Below the pieces are notes generated by a model, which did no database searches, was not told where the DNA came from, and saw nothing but the letters and a program-made list of their open reading frames with translations. A program made the position numbers and the translations under genes. Positions 10,072 to 18,355 of a stretch of DNA of 64,000 nt are shown here, piece after piece; the first letter of the stretch is position 1; each line of letters opens with the position of its first letter. Source of the stretch: Sinorhizobium saheli (GTDB lineage Bacteria > Pseudomonadota > Alphaproteobacteria > Rhizobiales > Rhizobiaceae); NCBI RefSeq assembly GCF_001651875.1, contig NZ_LNQB01000062.1, positions 31,663-95,662 of the forward strand, read 5' to 3'.

Positions 10072-12440
10072 CCGCCCCCCTGTCGAACGACCTTCTGGAG
10101 CGGATGGATGCCTATTGGCGAGCCGCCAACTACCTTTCCGTCGGCCAAATCTATCTTCGTGACAATCCGCTCCTGAAGCAGAAGCTGACGCTGGCACATG
10201 TAAAGCCGCGCTTGCTCGGCCACTGGGGCACCACGCCAGGCTTGAATTTTCTCTATGTCCACCTGAACCGGCTGATCCAGGCACATGACCTGAACATGAT
10301 CTATGTCACAGGGCCGGGTCACGGCGGCCCCAGTCTTGTTGCGAATACCTATCTTGAAGGAACCTATTCCGAGATTTATCCCGAGGTCGGCCAGGATGAA
10401 GCGGGCCTCATGAAACTCTTTACGCAGTTCTCCTATCCGGGGGGCGTCCCGAGCCACGTGGCGGCAGAAGTGCCGGGATCGATCAATGAAGGCGGCGAGC
10501 TTGGCTACTGCCTGATGCATGCCTATGGCGCCGTCTTCGACAATCCTGACCTGATCGCCGCCTGCGTCGTCGGCGATGGAGAGGCAGAGACGGGAGCGCT
10601 CGCGACGAGCTGGCATTCCAACAAGTTCCTCAACCCGGCTCGAGACGGCGCGGTTCTGCCGATCCTGCATCTCAACGGCTACAAGATCGCCAATCCCACC
10701 GTTCTTGCCCGCATCAGCCATGAAGAGCTGGAGGCTCTGTTCCGCGGCTATGGCTACGGGCCGCTGTTCGTCGAGGGATCCGATCCGCGGCAAATGCACC
10801 AGCTTATGGCGGCAGCGCTCGACGAGGCCCATGGGCGGATCGTCGAAATCCAGCGCCAGGCGCGCAACGCGGGATTCTCCGGTCGCCCTGCCTGGCCGAT
10901 GATCGTCTTCCGCTCGCCGAAGGGCTGGACGGGGCCGCGGGAAGTCGACGGCAAGCAGACCGAGGGCTCCTGGCGCTCGCATCAGGTGCCGCTTGCGAAA
11001 ATTGCGGAAGTGCCGGAACACCTCGGGCTTCTCGAAGACTGGCTCAAGAGCTATCGCCCCTGGGAACTGTTTGACGAGAGCGGCCGACTGCGCGCCGATT
11101 TGAGGAGCCTCGCGCCGCAGGGCGAGCGTCGAATGGGAGCAAATCCCCATGCCAACGGCGGTGTTCTTCTAAGAGATCTCAACTTGCCGGATTTCCGCCA
11201 CTACGCGGTGGAGGTCAATAATCCGGGTTCCCAGACAGCGGAATCAACCCGCGTCGCGGGTCTTTATCTTCGTGACGTCATAAAGCTCAATGTGGAAGAG
11301 CGGAATTTCCGGATCTTCGGGCCGGACGAAACGGAGTCAAACCGCCTGTCGCCGGTTTTCGAGGTAACAAGTCGCGCCTTCACCGGCGAGATTTTGGAGA
11401 CCGATACTCAGCTATCTCCTAACGGCAGGGTGATGGAAGTGCTGAGCGAACATCTCTGCCAGGGTTGGCTGGAAGGCTATCTGCTGACAGGCCGGCACGG
11501 CTTTTTCTCATGCTACGAAGCCTTTATCCACATCGTCGACTCAATGTTCAATCAGCACGCAAAATGGTTGAAGGTGTGCCAAGACATTCCCTGGCGGAGG
11601 CCGATCGCGTCTCTCACCTACCTGCTGACCTCCCATGTCTGGCGTCAGGACCATAACGGCTTTTCGCATCAGGATCCCGGTTTCATCGACCATGTTGCGA
11701 ACAAGAAAGCCGACATCATCCGCGTCTACCTTCCGCCGGATGCGAACTCGCTTCTATCGGTCGTCGACCATTGCCTGAGGAGCCGCGACTACATCAACGT
11801 GATCGTCGCCGGCAAACAACCTCAGTTGCAGTGGATGGACATGGGCTCGGCCGTGGCGCACTGCCGAACCGGTCTCGGCATCTGGGAATGGGCGTCCAAT
11901 GACGATGGCGATCCGGATGCGGTCGTCGCCTGCGCCGGCGACGTGCCGACAATGGAGTCGCTCGCCGCCGTCATGGTCCTGCGGGAGGCGTTTCCGGCGC
12001 TCAGGCTGCGGGTCGTCAACGTCGTCGACATCATGGCGCTGCAGGCCCCCAGCCAGCATCCGCACGGCGTAGCCGATGATCTTTTCGACCGGATGTTCAC
12101 GACCGACAGGCCGGTGATCTTCGCCTATCACGGCTATCCCGCTCTTATTCACCGGCTGACCTACCGCCGCGCCAACCATGCCAACTTCCATGTCCATGGC
12201 TACCAGGAGGAAGGGACGACGACGACGCCATTCGACATGACCGTTCTCAACGGACTTGACCGTTTCCATCTCGCCAGGGCGGTGGTCGATCGGGTCCCCT
12301 CGCTAGCCGCGTCGCGCGAGGAGTTCGCGCGTTTCGTCGAAGACAAGCTCGCTGAACACGACGCCTACATCCGCGAGAATGGAGAGGACTTGCCGGAGAT
12401 CCGGAACTGGCGATGGCTTATTCGGGAGGTTGATGCATAG
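10068..12440 (+). CDS. xfp: Xylulose-5-phosphate/fructose-6-phosphate phosphoketolase
   Basis: This thiamine-diphosphate enzyme splits xylulose-5-P (and often fructose-6-P) with phosphate into acetyl-phosphate and an aldose phosphate. The 790-residue length is typical. Motifs include the phosphate-loop GPGHGGPS, the ThDP/Mg motif [26 protein letters not shown] and NVVDIMALQ with QHPHG towards the C-terminus. The ATG at 10068 overlaps the acetate kinase stop; an upstream extension of the frame lies inside ackA and is rejected. With AckA it forms a short route from pentose phosphates to acetate and ATP, useful when respiration is limited. Confidence 0.95.
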   Translation: MTAPLSNDLLERMDAYWRAANYLSVGQIYLRDNPLLKQKLTLAHVKPRLLGHWGTTPGLNFLYVHLNRLIQAHDLNMIYVTGPGHGGPSLVANTYLEGTYSEIYPEVGQDEAGLMKLFTQFSYPGGVPSHVAAEVPGSINEGGELGYCLMHAYGAVFDNPDLIAACVVGDGEAETGALATSWHSNKFLNPARDGAVLPILHLNGYKIANPTVLARISHEELEALFRGYGYGPLFVEGSDPRQMHQLMAAALDEAHGRIVEIQRQARNAGFSGRPAWPMIVFRSPKGWTGPREVDGKQTEGSWRSHQVPLAKIAEVPEHLGLLEDWLKSYRPWELFDESGRLRADLRSLAPQGERRMGANPHANGGVLLRDLNLPDFRHYAVEVNNPGSQTAESTRVAGLYLRDVIKLNVEERNFRIFGPDETESNRLSPVFEVTSRAFTGEILETDTQLSPNGRVMEVLSEHLCQGWLEGYLLTGRHGFFSCYEAFIHIVDSMFNQHAKWLKVCQDIPWRRPIASLTYLLTSHVWRQDHNGFSHQDPGFIDHVANKKADIIRVYLPPDANSLLSVVDHCLRSRDYINVIVAGKQPQLQWMDMGSAVAHCRTGLGIWEWASNDDGDPDAVVACAGDVPTMESLAAVMVLREAFPALRLRVVNVVDIMALQAPSQHPHGVADDLFDRMFTTDRPVIFAYHGYPALIHRLTYRRANHANFHVHGYQEEGTTTTPFDMTVLNGLDRFHLARAVVDRVPSLAASREEFARFVEDKLAEHDAYIRENGEDLPEIRNWRWLIREVDA

Positions 12441-12491
12441 GGCGACGTCTGCCTTAGCCAGCAGCTTCCAGCTGCCAACCCGAGCGCCACG

Positions 12492-12966
12492 ATGCCGAGC
12501 GGCATGATGTGCGGTGACATGATGGGCGGCATGATCCGCATGATGACCGGCGGACAAAATCCCATGGGCATGATGGCCGGTCAGGCACCTGTGGGGCAGA
12601 CCGGCATGAGCGCGATGGCGCAGATGACGGCCCCTGAACACATCGAGGGGCGTATCGCCTTCCTGAAAACGGAGCTCAAGATAACCTCTGAGCAGGAGGC
12701 CTTGTGGAGCGCCTTCGCTGAGGTGCTGCGATCGAACGCTCGCGGCGCACAGGATGGGATGATGCAGATGCCTGGCGGAATGGAAGGGGCGAGCCGAGCC
12801 GTTGAAAGCCCATTGCAGCTTATTGAACAGCGGCACCTTAGCCAACAGGCTCGAAAGCATACGCAAGTTGAAAGGCGCCCTCGCTCCTCTCTATCAGTCG
12901 CTCAACAAAGCGCAGAACCAGATGGCCGACAGGCTGCTTGTGCCTCCAATGATGGGATTTATGTAA
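12492..12966 (+). pseudogene. Spy/LTXXQ-like periplasmic protein, truncated and frameshifted
   Basis: A methionine-rich N-terminal part (many M and G, from 12492) leads into APEHIEGRIAFLKTELKIT, which resembles the start of Spy/CpxP-like LTxxQ domains. At about 12838 the reading frame breaks: a neighbouring frame continues as RLESIRKLKGALAPLYQSLN and ends at 12964-12966, which is the expected C-terminal helix. No signal peptide is encoded in frame before the methionine-rich region, although the family is periplasmic, so the 5' end also appears lost. It follows xfp directly. Methionine richness suggests copper contact, but the copy is probably not functional. Confidence 0.6.
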
Positions 12967-13358
12967 GATTTTGCGCAAGCGGCTGCTCTCGGGCAGTCTG
13001 CGAGCGTTGCGGGCGCTATCGGCGAGCGGCAGCTTCGGGTCGAACTTTGCCATTCCTCATCGTCGCGAATGGGTCCACTACGCCGAAAGCGCGAGCAAAC
13101 CCCAGTGGCCGAGTGTCGCCTACCTCCACAAACCGTTGGGCGCGCGGTGCGCAATGGAGGCGTTCTCGTTCTGTGCTTCGAAAAAATCGCATAATGGGGC
13201 AGAGGACTGCAATGAGGTCCCGCGCGATCCTTTGATCGAGCACGCGGATGAAGTGATCATCACGGATATTTCATTGTGCGGTGCAGCAACAAATCTGGTC
13301 CAGCCACGTTGTTACCCGGTCGCGCCACCCCGCCGCTGACGCAAGGAGATATCCACTC
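12967..13358. other. Intergenic region without a supported gene
   Basis: The 392 bases between the Spy-like remnant and the esterase gene contain only short open frames lacking family features. The only signal is the AAGGAG ribosome-binding site for the esterase at about 13343. It is probably decayed sequence. Confidence 0.5.
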
Positions 13359-14429
13359 ATGAGAACCCTATCCGATACACTTGCAAGGATCACCCGGCTG
13401 AGGACAGGCAAAGCCGAGCATCTGCACGCCCGCAACAGGCTTTCCACGCTGACGAATTTCGGTCCGAACCCAGGTGCATTGAAGGCCAAATATTATCTGC
13501 CGAAGAACCTGGCGAAGAGACCGGCCCTTGTCGTGGTCCTGCACGGATGCACGCAGATGCCGACCGACTATGATGCCTGCTCGGGCTGGTCGAAACTGGC
13601 CGACAAACACGGTTTCGCACTGCTCTACCCGCAACAGGTACGCGACAATAACGGCAATCTCTGCTTCAACTGGTTCTTGCCCGACGATATCAGGCGCGAA
13701 GAGGGCGAGGCTCTTTCCATTCGGCAAATGATCCAGACAATGTGCTCGAGGCACAAGGTCTCCAGTGAAAGGATATACGTCACGGGACTGTCCGCCGGCG
13801 GCGCAATGGCGAATGTCTTGCTTTCGACCTATCCCGAGGTCTTTGCCGGCGGGGCGATCATCGCCGGCCTCCCATACGCAACCGCGCGGACGGTTTCGGA
13901 GGCGTTCGAACGCATGCGGGGGCAGGGCGTCCCGAAACCGCGAGAACTGCGCGCCAAAGTGCGGGCGGCATCCGGCCATTCGGGACCATGGCCGACAATC
14001 TCCGTCTGGCACGGAACAAGGGACAGCACGGTTGCCGAAGTGAACGCGCGCGCAATCGTCGAACAGTGGCGCGGAGTGCATGACTTGGGCGCGGCGCCGA
14101 CGGTCACCGAAACGATCGACGGGCAGATGCGTAAGGTCTGGAAGGACAATGACGGACGGGAGCTCGTCAGCTTCTACAGCATCGAAGGCATGGGGCACGG
14201 GCTGCCGCTCGACGTGGCGAGTGGCTATGGAAAGAGCGGTCCCTACATGCTCGACGTTGGTATATCGTCGACCGCCCATATTGCCCATTCATGGGGACTG
14301 ACGCGAAAACGGGACAAAGCGAAGCCGCCTTCCGCATCCTCTTCAAATGCGGATCGTTCATGCTCGGCTCAGAACAAAGTCCGGAACGTCATCGAGAATG
14401 CACTTCGATCGGCCGGACTGATGCGCTGA
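13359..14429 (+). CDS. PHB depolymerase-family esterase
   Basis: This 356-residue alpha/beta hydrolase has the PHB-depolymerase (LpqC-like) layout: oxyanion region VVLHGCTQ, lid region, nucleophile serine in GLSAGGAMA, acid residue in the WHGTRDSTV segment and histidine in GMGHGLPL. A clear AAGGAG lies 12 bases before the ATG at 13359. No secretion signal is evident, so it may act inside the cell on short polyhydroxyalkanoates or other esters. The C-terminal 40 residues are low-complexity and basic. It stands alone between decayed regions. Confidence 0.85.
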   Translation: MRTLSDTLARITRLRTGKAEHLHARNRLSTLTNFGPNPGALKAKYYLPKNLAKRPALVVVLHGCTQMPTDYDACSGWSKLADKHGFALLYPQQVRDNNGNLCFNWFLPDDIRREEGEALSIRQMIQTMCSRHKVSSERIYVTGLSAGGAMANVLLSTYPEVFAGGAIIAGLPYATARTVSEAFERMRGQGVPKPRELRAKVRAASGHSGPWPTISVWHGTRDSTVAEVNARAIVEQWRGVHDLGAAPTVTETIDGQMRKVWKDNDGRELVSFYSIEGMGHGLPLDVASGYGKSGPYMLDVGISSTAHIAHSWGLTRKRDKAKPPSASSSNADRSCSAQNKVRNVIENALRSAGLMR

Positions 14430-14577
14430 GGGGGCTTCGCTCGAGGCGACAGGAACGGCCTTAATCCCCGTATTTAAGCCTGACGACGGGACGCTTCCAA
14501 GAAGGACGATCATCGCTATCCGTTCAAATCGGACAAAGACAACTACCCGTCGAGGTGTCGCCATCCTCACACTTCTA

Positions 14578-14748
14578 TCAGCTCTCTGGCGGGTCGACAC
14601 CGTGGAGGTGGATTCGCTTTCCCTGGATTTCCAGGGTGTCGCCGTCGATGACGGACGCGCGCCCGGTTATCGGATCGGCGGCAGCGACAGGCATGCATAA
14701 TGAAGCGCCGAGCGCGAAAGCGACGGCTAGCAACGGGAAAAGCTTCAT
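14578..14748 (-). pseudogene. Thermonuclease (SNase-like) N-terminal fragment
   Basis: An exported reading frame of 56 codons starts with a signal peptide (MKLFPLLAVAFALGA, cleavage after VAAA) and the first strand of an SNase domain (ASVIDGDTLEIQGKRIHLHG, then VDPPES), then stops. The usual domain continues for about 100 more residues carrying the remaining catalytic arginine and glutamate, so this copy lacks most of its active site. Its ATG overlaps the stop of the SRAP gene by ATGA. Downstream sequence in other frames does not restore the family. Confidence 0.65.
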
Positions 14749-15366
14749 AGAACAGGTTCGGTCGGATCAAGAATGTCGGCGGTGTCGTTCCTTGGCGAGC
14801 CGACCTTGCGGTCGATTGGCCACATGGTCATCAACTCGGCTGGGAACGGCCGCATCAGATTGTGCGGGTCCGGCTCGGGCGACAGCCAGCGCTCATAGTC
14901 CTCCCGGTGCAGGATGCCCGGCATACGGTCATGGATCGTCGCCATCATCTCGTTCGGCGGGCAGGTGATGACGCAGAAGGTGCAAATATCTTCGCCGGTC
15001 TCCGGATTGCGCCAGCTCTCCCAGATGCCGGCGAGCGCGAACGGCTCGCCCGACTTCATGGCGATCGCATAGGGCTGCTTGTTCTTTCCCGTCCCGAAGA
15101 TGTCCTTCCACTCGAAAAAGCCGTCGGCCGGGCTTCTGCTCCTTGATCCAGCCTGGGATCAAGCCCCAGCGGGCACTGACGAAGGTGGGGCCGAAGACGT
15201 CCGGGTCGCGGACCACGTCGCGGATGATGATGGGGTAATAGAGCGACGGCGCGCCGTTATAGCGCGGGAACTGGTTCGCCAGCCCCTCGACACGTTCGCG
15301 CTGCGCGAAAGAGAAGTTGCGCAGCAGCTCGCCAAGCGTGCTCTTGATGTAGATGCGTCCGCACAT
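14745..15366 (-). pseudogene. SOS response-associated peptidase (SRAP, YedK/HMCES), internal deletion
   Basis: SRAP proteins cross-link abasic sites in single-stranded DNA through Cys2. The N-terminal half starts MCGRIYI and runs to RWGLIPGWIKEQKP; the C-terminal half (ADGFFEWKDI, then MKSGEPFALAGIWESW and IHDRMPGIL to DPTEPVL) is in another frame. The family segment between them, with the N-A-R motif and the RRC stretch (roughly 30-35 residues), is absent, so a deletion near 15135 removed it and shifted the frame. Cys2, the active-site glutamate and the histidine remain, but the active-site asparagine is lost. A separate product could start at 15059, but it would lack Cys2. Confidence 0.75.
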
Positions 15367-15424
15367 CGGCTTTCCTCTCCAGACCGCAAGGGTATCGTGG
15401 CTGCCTGCTGCGTCAACTCGCAGA

Positions 15425-15702
15425 TCAGCGCGTAACCTTTCCGACCTTGATCACATTGCCATTCCTGTTCCTGCACTTCGAGCAGCGCAGCTTCCGCGCC
15501 AACGGCAGGATTGGTTGCTTCGCCCCGAATTTCTTTACCAAGGCGCACCGATCCAATCTGCTTTCGCGGCCGCACGCGCGGCACTCGCAAAAGAGCTCGT
15601 ACCACCGTAGATTTGCGAAGGTGATTTCTTCTGGAGAGCCGGCCGGCGCCGCCGCACCGTCGCCCGGCTCGATCGAGAGAGCAATCCCTCCTTGGCAAGC
15701 AT
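15425..15702 (-). pseudogene. Small zinc-ribbon-like protein, start unclear or frameshifted
   Basis: A frame ending at 15425 encodes ELFCECRACGRESRLDR and a C-terminal LRCSKCRNRNGNVIKVG. The two cysteine pairs suggest a zinc ribbon; such short proteins are common in rhizobia. No ATG occurs in this frame close upstream. A plausible N-terminus (MLAKEGLLSRSSR, ATG at 15702 after AAGGAGG-like sequence) lies in another frame, so a frameshift near 15630-15670 is likely. Function is unknown. The stop is certain; the start is not. Confidence 0.4.
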
Positions 15703-15924
15703 GGTGCTTCCGTAATTCAACTTGCAGCGGTCGTAGAACTTGTTCGTCGTCCTCTTACAGCCGTTCGCCAGTGCAAGTTCCGTCAGCAAGCCCGGCATGC
15801 TTCGCTCACCGATCCGCTCCAGCATTGTCTTTGAATCGTAGATTCTGCTGATACCGCCTTCGCATTCAATCCGGATCTTTTCACCGGTGAATTCCGAAAG
15901 CCACCAGGATCCCGATCTAGGCAT
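15535..15924 (-). CDS. Conserved small protein of unknown function
   Basis: From the ATG at 15924 the frame encodes GEKIRIECEGGISRIYD, a MLERIGERSMPGLLTELAL helix and NKFYDRCKLNY, a pattern I associate with short rhizobial proteins of about 70-80 residues. The ATG overlaps the stop of the preceding small gene by 8 bases. After about residue 75 the frame continues through sequence that seems to belong to the neighbouring zinc-ribbon gene, so the last 50 residues may be read-through after loss of a stop. No function can be assigned. Confidence 0.45.
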   Translation of the reverse strand: MPRSGSWWLSEFTGEKIRIECEGGISRIYDSKTMLERIGERSMPGLLTELALANGCKRTTNKFYDRCKLNYGSTMLAKEGLLSRSSRATVRRRRPALQKKSPSQIYGGTSSFASAARAAAKADWIGAPW

Positions 15925-16090
15925 GGCGCGGCTTCCATTCCGGCCGGTGCTCGAAGCAGAACCAGGTCGGCGCGGACTTGCCGACGGCAAAGCCGAAGCC
16001 ACCCCATTTCTCACAGCCGGGGTGTTCACAATAGTGCTCGTAGAGTGCGGTGTCGTTGCGCCGATCTGCGGCACTTTCGTCGCTCATCAT
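15917..16090 (-). CDS. Small cysteine/histidine-containing protein
   Basis: This 57-residue protein contains YEHYCEHPGCEKWGGFGF and TWFCFEHRPEW, a C-x4-C...C-x2-H arrangement that could bind one zinc ion. The ATG at 16090 overlaps the stop of the upstream 76-residue gene by ATGA, and its own stop overlaps the next gene. I recognise the type as a recurrent short rhizobial protein without known function. Overlapping starts argue that it is a real gene. Confidence 0.6.
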   Translation of the reverse strand: MMSDESAADRRNDTALYEHYCEHPGCEKWGGFGFAVGKSAPTWFCFEHRPEWKPRHA

Positions 16091-16317
16091 GAGCTCCTTG
16101 CCGTCTCTCTGTCGTGTGCCGGTTTCCAGCCACGGGTGAAACCCAGACTCATCGCTATTTCGGCGAGCGCGAGTTGTTCGCGGAGGTACTTGCAGTCGGC
16201 GAGGAGAGTGCGGATCGTCGCCTCCGCATCGCCGCCATGCCAAGCCAGCGCGGCGGCGACATCATCCAGCCAATCGTCGTACTTCTCGATGTCGGATCGA
16301 CCCTTTACGGCAGACAT
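16087..16317 (-). CDS. Small helical protein of unknown function
   Basis: The 76-residue, acidic, mostly helical product (DIEKYDDWLDDVAAALAWHG, then LLADCKYLREQLALAE) has no known catalytic motif. GGAGG lies shortly before the ATG at 16317, and the stop overlaps the next gene by ATGA. It appears to lead a string of very small overlapping genes running towards the nuclease and SRAP remnants. Confidence 0.55.
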   Translation of the reverse strand: MSAVKGRSDIEKYDDWLDDVAAALAWHGGDAEATIRTLLADCKYLREQLALAEIAMSLGFTRGWKPAHDRETARSS

Positions 16318-16502
16318 GGCTTTTCCTCCCCCGCGGACACGAGGTTGTGGCTCTTTAAAAATTGTCAGATGGCGGCGCCAGCGCCGACGGAATGTTCCTA
16401 TTATGTTCTAATTCCGGCGGGAGTCAATGCGGCTTCTGCGGCATTGAAATTACGAGGAGCTGCCTAGGGCGGAGCGGGGAGGGAGGCGTACGGAGTTCGC
16501 CT

Positions 16503-17318
16503 CTATGACTTCTTGCGGCTCGACTTTTTCTCCAGACTCTCCTTGAGAGCCGACATAAGATCGATGACGTTGCCAGTGTAGGTCGGCTCGTCGCCCTTGC
16601 CTATCGGCTTGGCCCCCTTCTTTGCCGACTTGCGCTTGCTCTCGATGATTTCCTTGAGCTTTTCCTGCACCGGGTCGCGCACCATGTTCGGATTCCACGG
16701 TTTGCTGCGCTCCTCGATCAGCGTGGTGACGAGGCTCATCAGTTTGGGATCGTTGTCCCCATCGCCGATTTCGTCGAAGTAGTGCTCCGGCTTTCTGACC
16801 TCGTCGCCATAGCGCAGCGTCCAGACGACGATCCCCTTTCCGCACGGCTCCAGCATAACGGCGCGCTCTCGGCGGCCGATCACGAGCCTCGATATGCCGG
16901 CGACCTTCTCGGCCTCCATGGCGTCGCGGATGACGCTGAACGCTTCATGCCCGACCTCGTCCGACGGCGACAGATAGTGCGGCTTCTCGAGCCAGACCCA
17001 CTCGATCGTGTTACGCGGCACGAACATTTCGATGTCGATGGTCCTCGCACTTTCGAGGGCGACGCTCTCCAGTTCCTCGTCCTCGATCACGAGGAAGTCG
17101 TTTTCGCCGCGCTCATAGCCCTTCGCCTCGTCTTCTTCCCTGACTTCCTTGCCAGTCTCCGCGTCGACATATCTCGAGACGACGCGATTGTTCGTCTTGC
17201 GGTTCAGGGTATGGAAGCGGACCTTCTCCGATTCGCTGGTCGCCGGCATCATCGAAACAGGGCAGGTGACGAGCGAGAGCTTGAGGTAGCCTTTCCAGTA
17301 TGGACGTGGGGGCGCCAT
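16503..17318 (-). CDS. ku: Ku protein (non-homologous end joining)
   Basis: Bacterial Ku forms a dimeric ring on DNA ends and recruits LigD. The 271-residue protein shows the Ku core from residue 6 (YWKGYLKLSLVTCPV), VRFHTLNRKTNNRV, KGYERGENDFLVIEDEE and a dimerisation region near HYLSPSDEVGHEAF. The C-terminus is lysine-rich (SLEKKSSRKKS), the part that usually contacts LigD or extends DNA binding. It lies 12 bases downstream of a second, different Ku gene, in the same direction as ligD. Rhizobia often carry several Ku copies that may form heterodimers. Confidence 0.95.
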   Translation of the reverse strand: MAPPRPYWKGYLKLSLVTCPVSMMPATSESEKVRFHTLNRKTNNRVVSRYVDAETGKEVREEDEAKGYERGENDFLVIEDEELESVALESARTIDIEMFVPRNTIEWVWLEKPHYLSPSDEVGHEAFSVIRDAMEAEKVAGISRLVIGRRERAVMLEPCGKGIVVWTLRYGDEVRKPEHYFDEIGDGDNDPKLMSLVTTLIEERSKPWNPNMVRDPVQEKLKEIIESKRKSAKKGAKPIGKGDEPTYTGNVIDLMSALKESLEKKSSRKKS

Positions 17319-17330
17319 CGTTCACCTCCC

Positions 17331-18251
17331 TTAGCTTGCTCGACGCCGCTGGGCGGGCGCGCTCTTTGCGGTTGCCTTCGACTTGGCCTTCGCAGCGGTC
17401 GAGCGTGTCGCCTTCTCCCTGCCTTTAGCCGAGCTTGCCTTGCTTTCGCGCTTCTTCGACGGTGCAGGGGGCTTCATGCCGGAGGCGCTCTGACGGAGAG
17501 CCTCAAGCAGTTCGTTGCCTTTCGAGACCTTCGGAGGAGCGCGCTTCGGAAGGGATTTGCCTTCGAGTTTGGCTTTGATCAATTCGGCGAGCGCCGCTTC
17601 ATACCGATCGTCGAACTCCTCAGCCGAGAAGGTTCCCTTCTTCATGCCGATGATATGCTTGGCGAGGTCGAGCATCTCGCCCTTGATCTTGATGTCGGGG
17701 ATTTCCTTGAAGGCTTCCTTGGCGCTCCGGACCTCATAATCGAAGTTGAGCGTGGTGGCGATCAGCCCCTTGTCGTGCGTGCGGAGCAAGACGGTGCGCA
17801 TCCGCCGGAAGAGGACCGTCTGGGCGACGGCGGCGACCTCCTTCTTGCGCATGCCGTCGCGCAGCAGCGCATAGGCCTCCGCGCCCATCTTGTCCGGTGT
17901 CAGATAATAGGGCCGGTCGAAATAGACCTTGTCGATGTCGTCGCAGGAAATGAAGGCCTGGACATGCAGGGTCTTGTCGCTCTCCGGTACCGCGGAGGCA
18001 ACTTCCTCCGGCTCGAGAACGACGTATCTGTCGTTGTCGAGCTCGTAGCCCTTGACCTGGTCTTCCTTCTCCACCGGCTTGCCGGTAACGCCATCGACGA
18101 ATTCACGGCGCACCCGGTTTCCGGTTTTTCGGTTGACGGTGTGGAAGGAGATCCGTTCGGAAGTCGACGTGGCGGTGTAAAGCGCCACCGGTGCGGTCAC
18201 CTCGCCGAATCGAATATATCCCTTCCATTGGGCTCGTGCCGCGACTGCCAT
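17331..18251 (-). CDS. ku: Ku protein, second paralogue with long basic tail
   Basis: The 306-residue product has the Ku core (QWKGYIRFGEVTAPVALYT, ISFHTVNRKTGNRV, KGYELDNDRYVVLEPEE) and an alanine/lysine/serine-rich basic tail of about 55 residues, the kind known to let Ku bind DNA internally and tether LigD. I start it at the ATG at 18251, which places the conserved core near residue 7; an upstream extension to 18290 is possible but unsupported. It differs clearly from the neighbouring Ku, so the pair is an old duplication. Confidence 0.94.
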   Translation of the reverse strand: MAVAARAQWKGYIRFGEVTAPVALYTATSTSERISFHTVNRKTGNRVRREFVDGVTGKPVEKEDQVKGYELDNDRYVVLEPEEVASAVPESDKTLHVQAFISCDDIDKVYFDRPYYLTPDKMGAEAYALLRDGMRKKEVAAVAQTVLFRRMRTVLLRTHDKGLIATTLNFDYEVRSAKEAFKEIPDIKIKGEMLDLAKHIIGMKKGTFSAEEFDDRYEAALAELIKAKLEGKSLPKRAPPKVSKGNELLEALRQSASGMKPPAPSKKRESKASSAKGREKATRSTAAKAKSKATAKSAPAQRRRAS

Positions 18252-18355
18252 TGTCTCGCTCCTGCCGCAGTATGCGGGCTCGCGAGTCAACCGAATCGCT
18301 TTCTTATTTGTTCCGGCTCAAAAACAGATCTTTTCAAGGATTTTCGAATTGAAGC

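Noticed and set aside
9810..11150. 446-codon minus-strand open frame
   Set aside because: Antisense to ackA and xfp, which are unmistakable.
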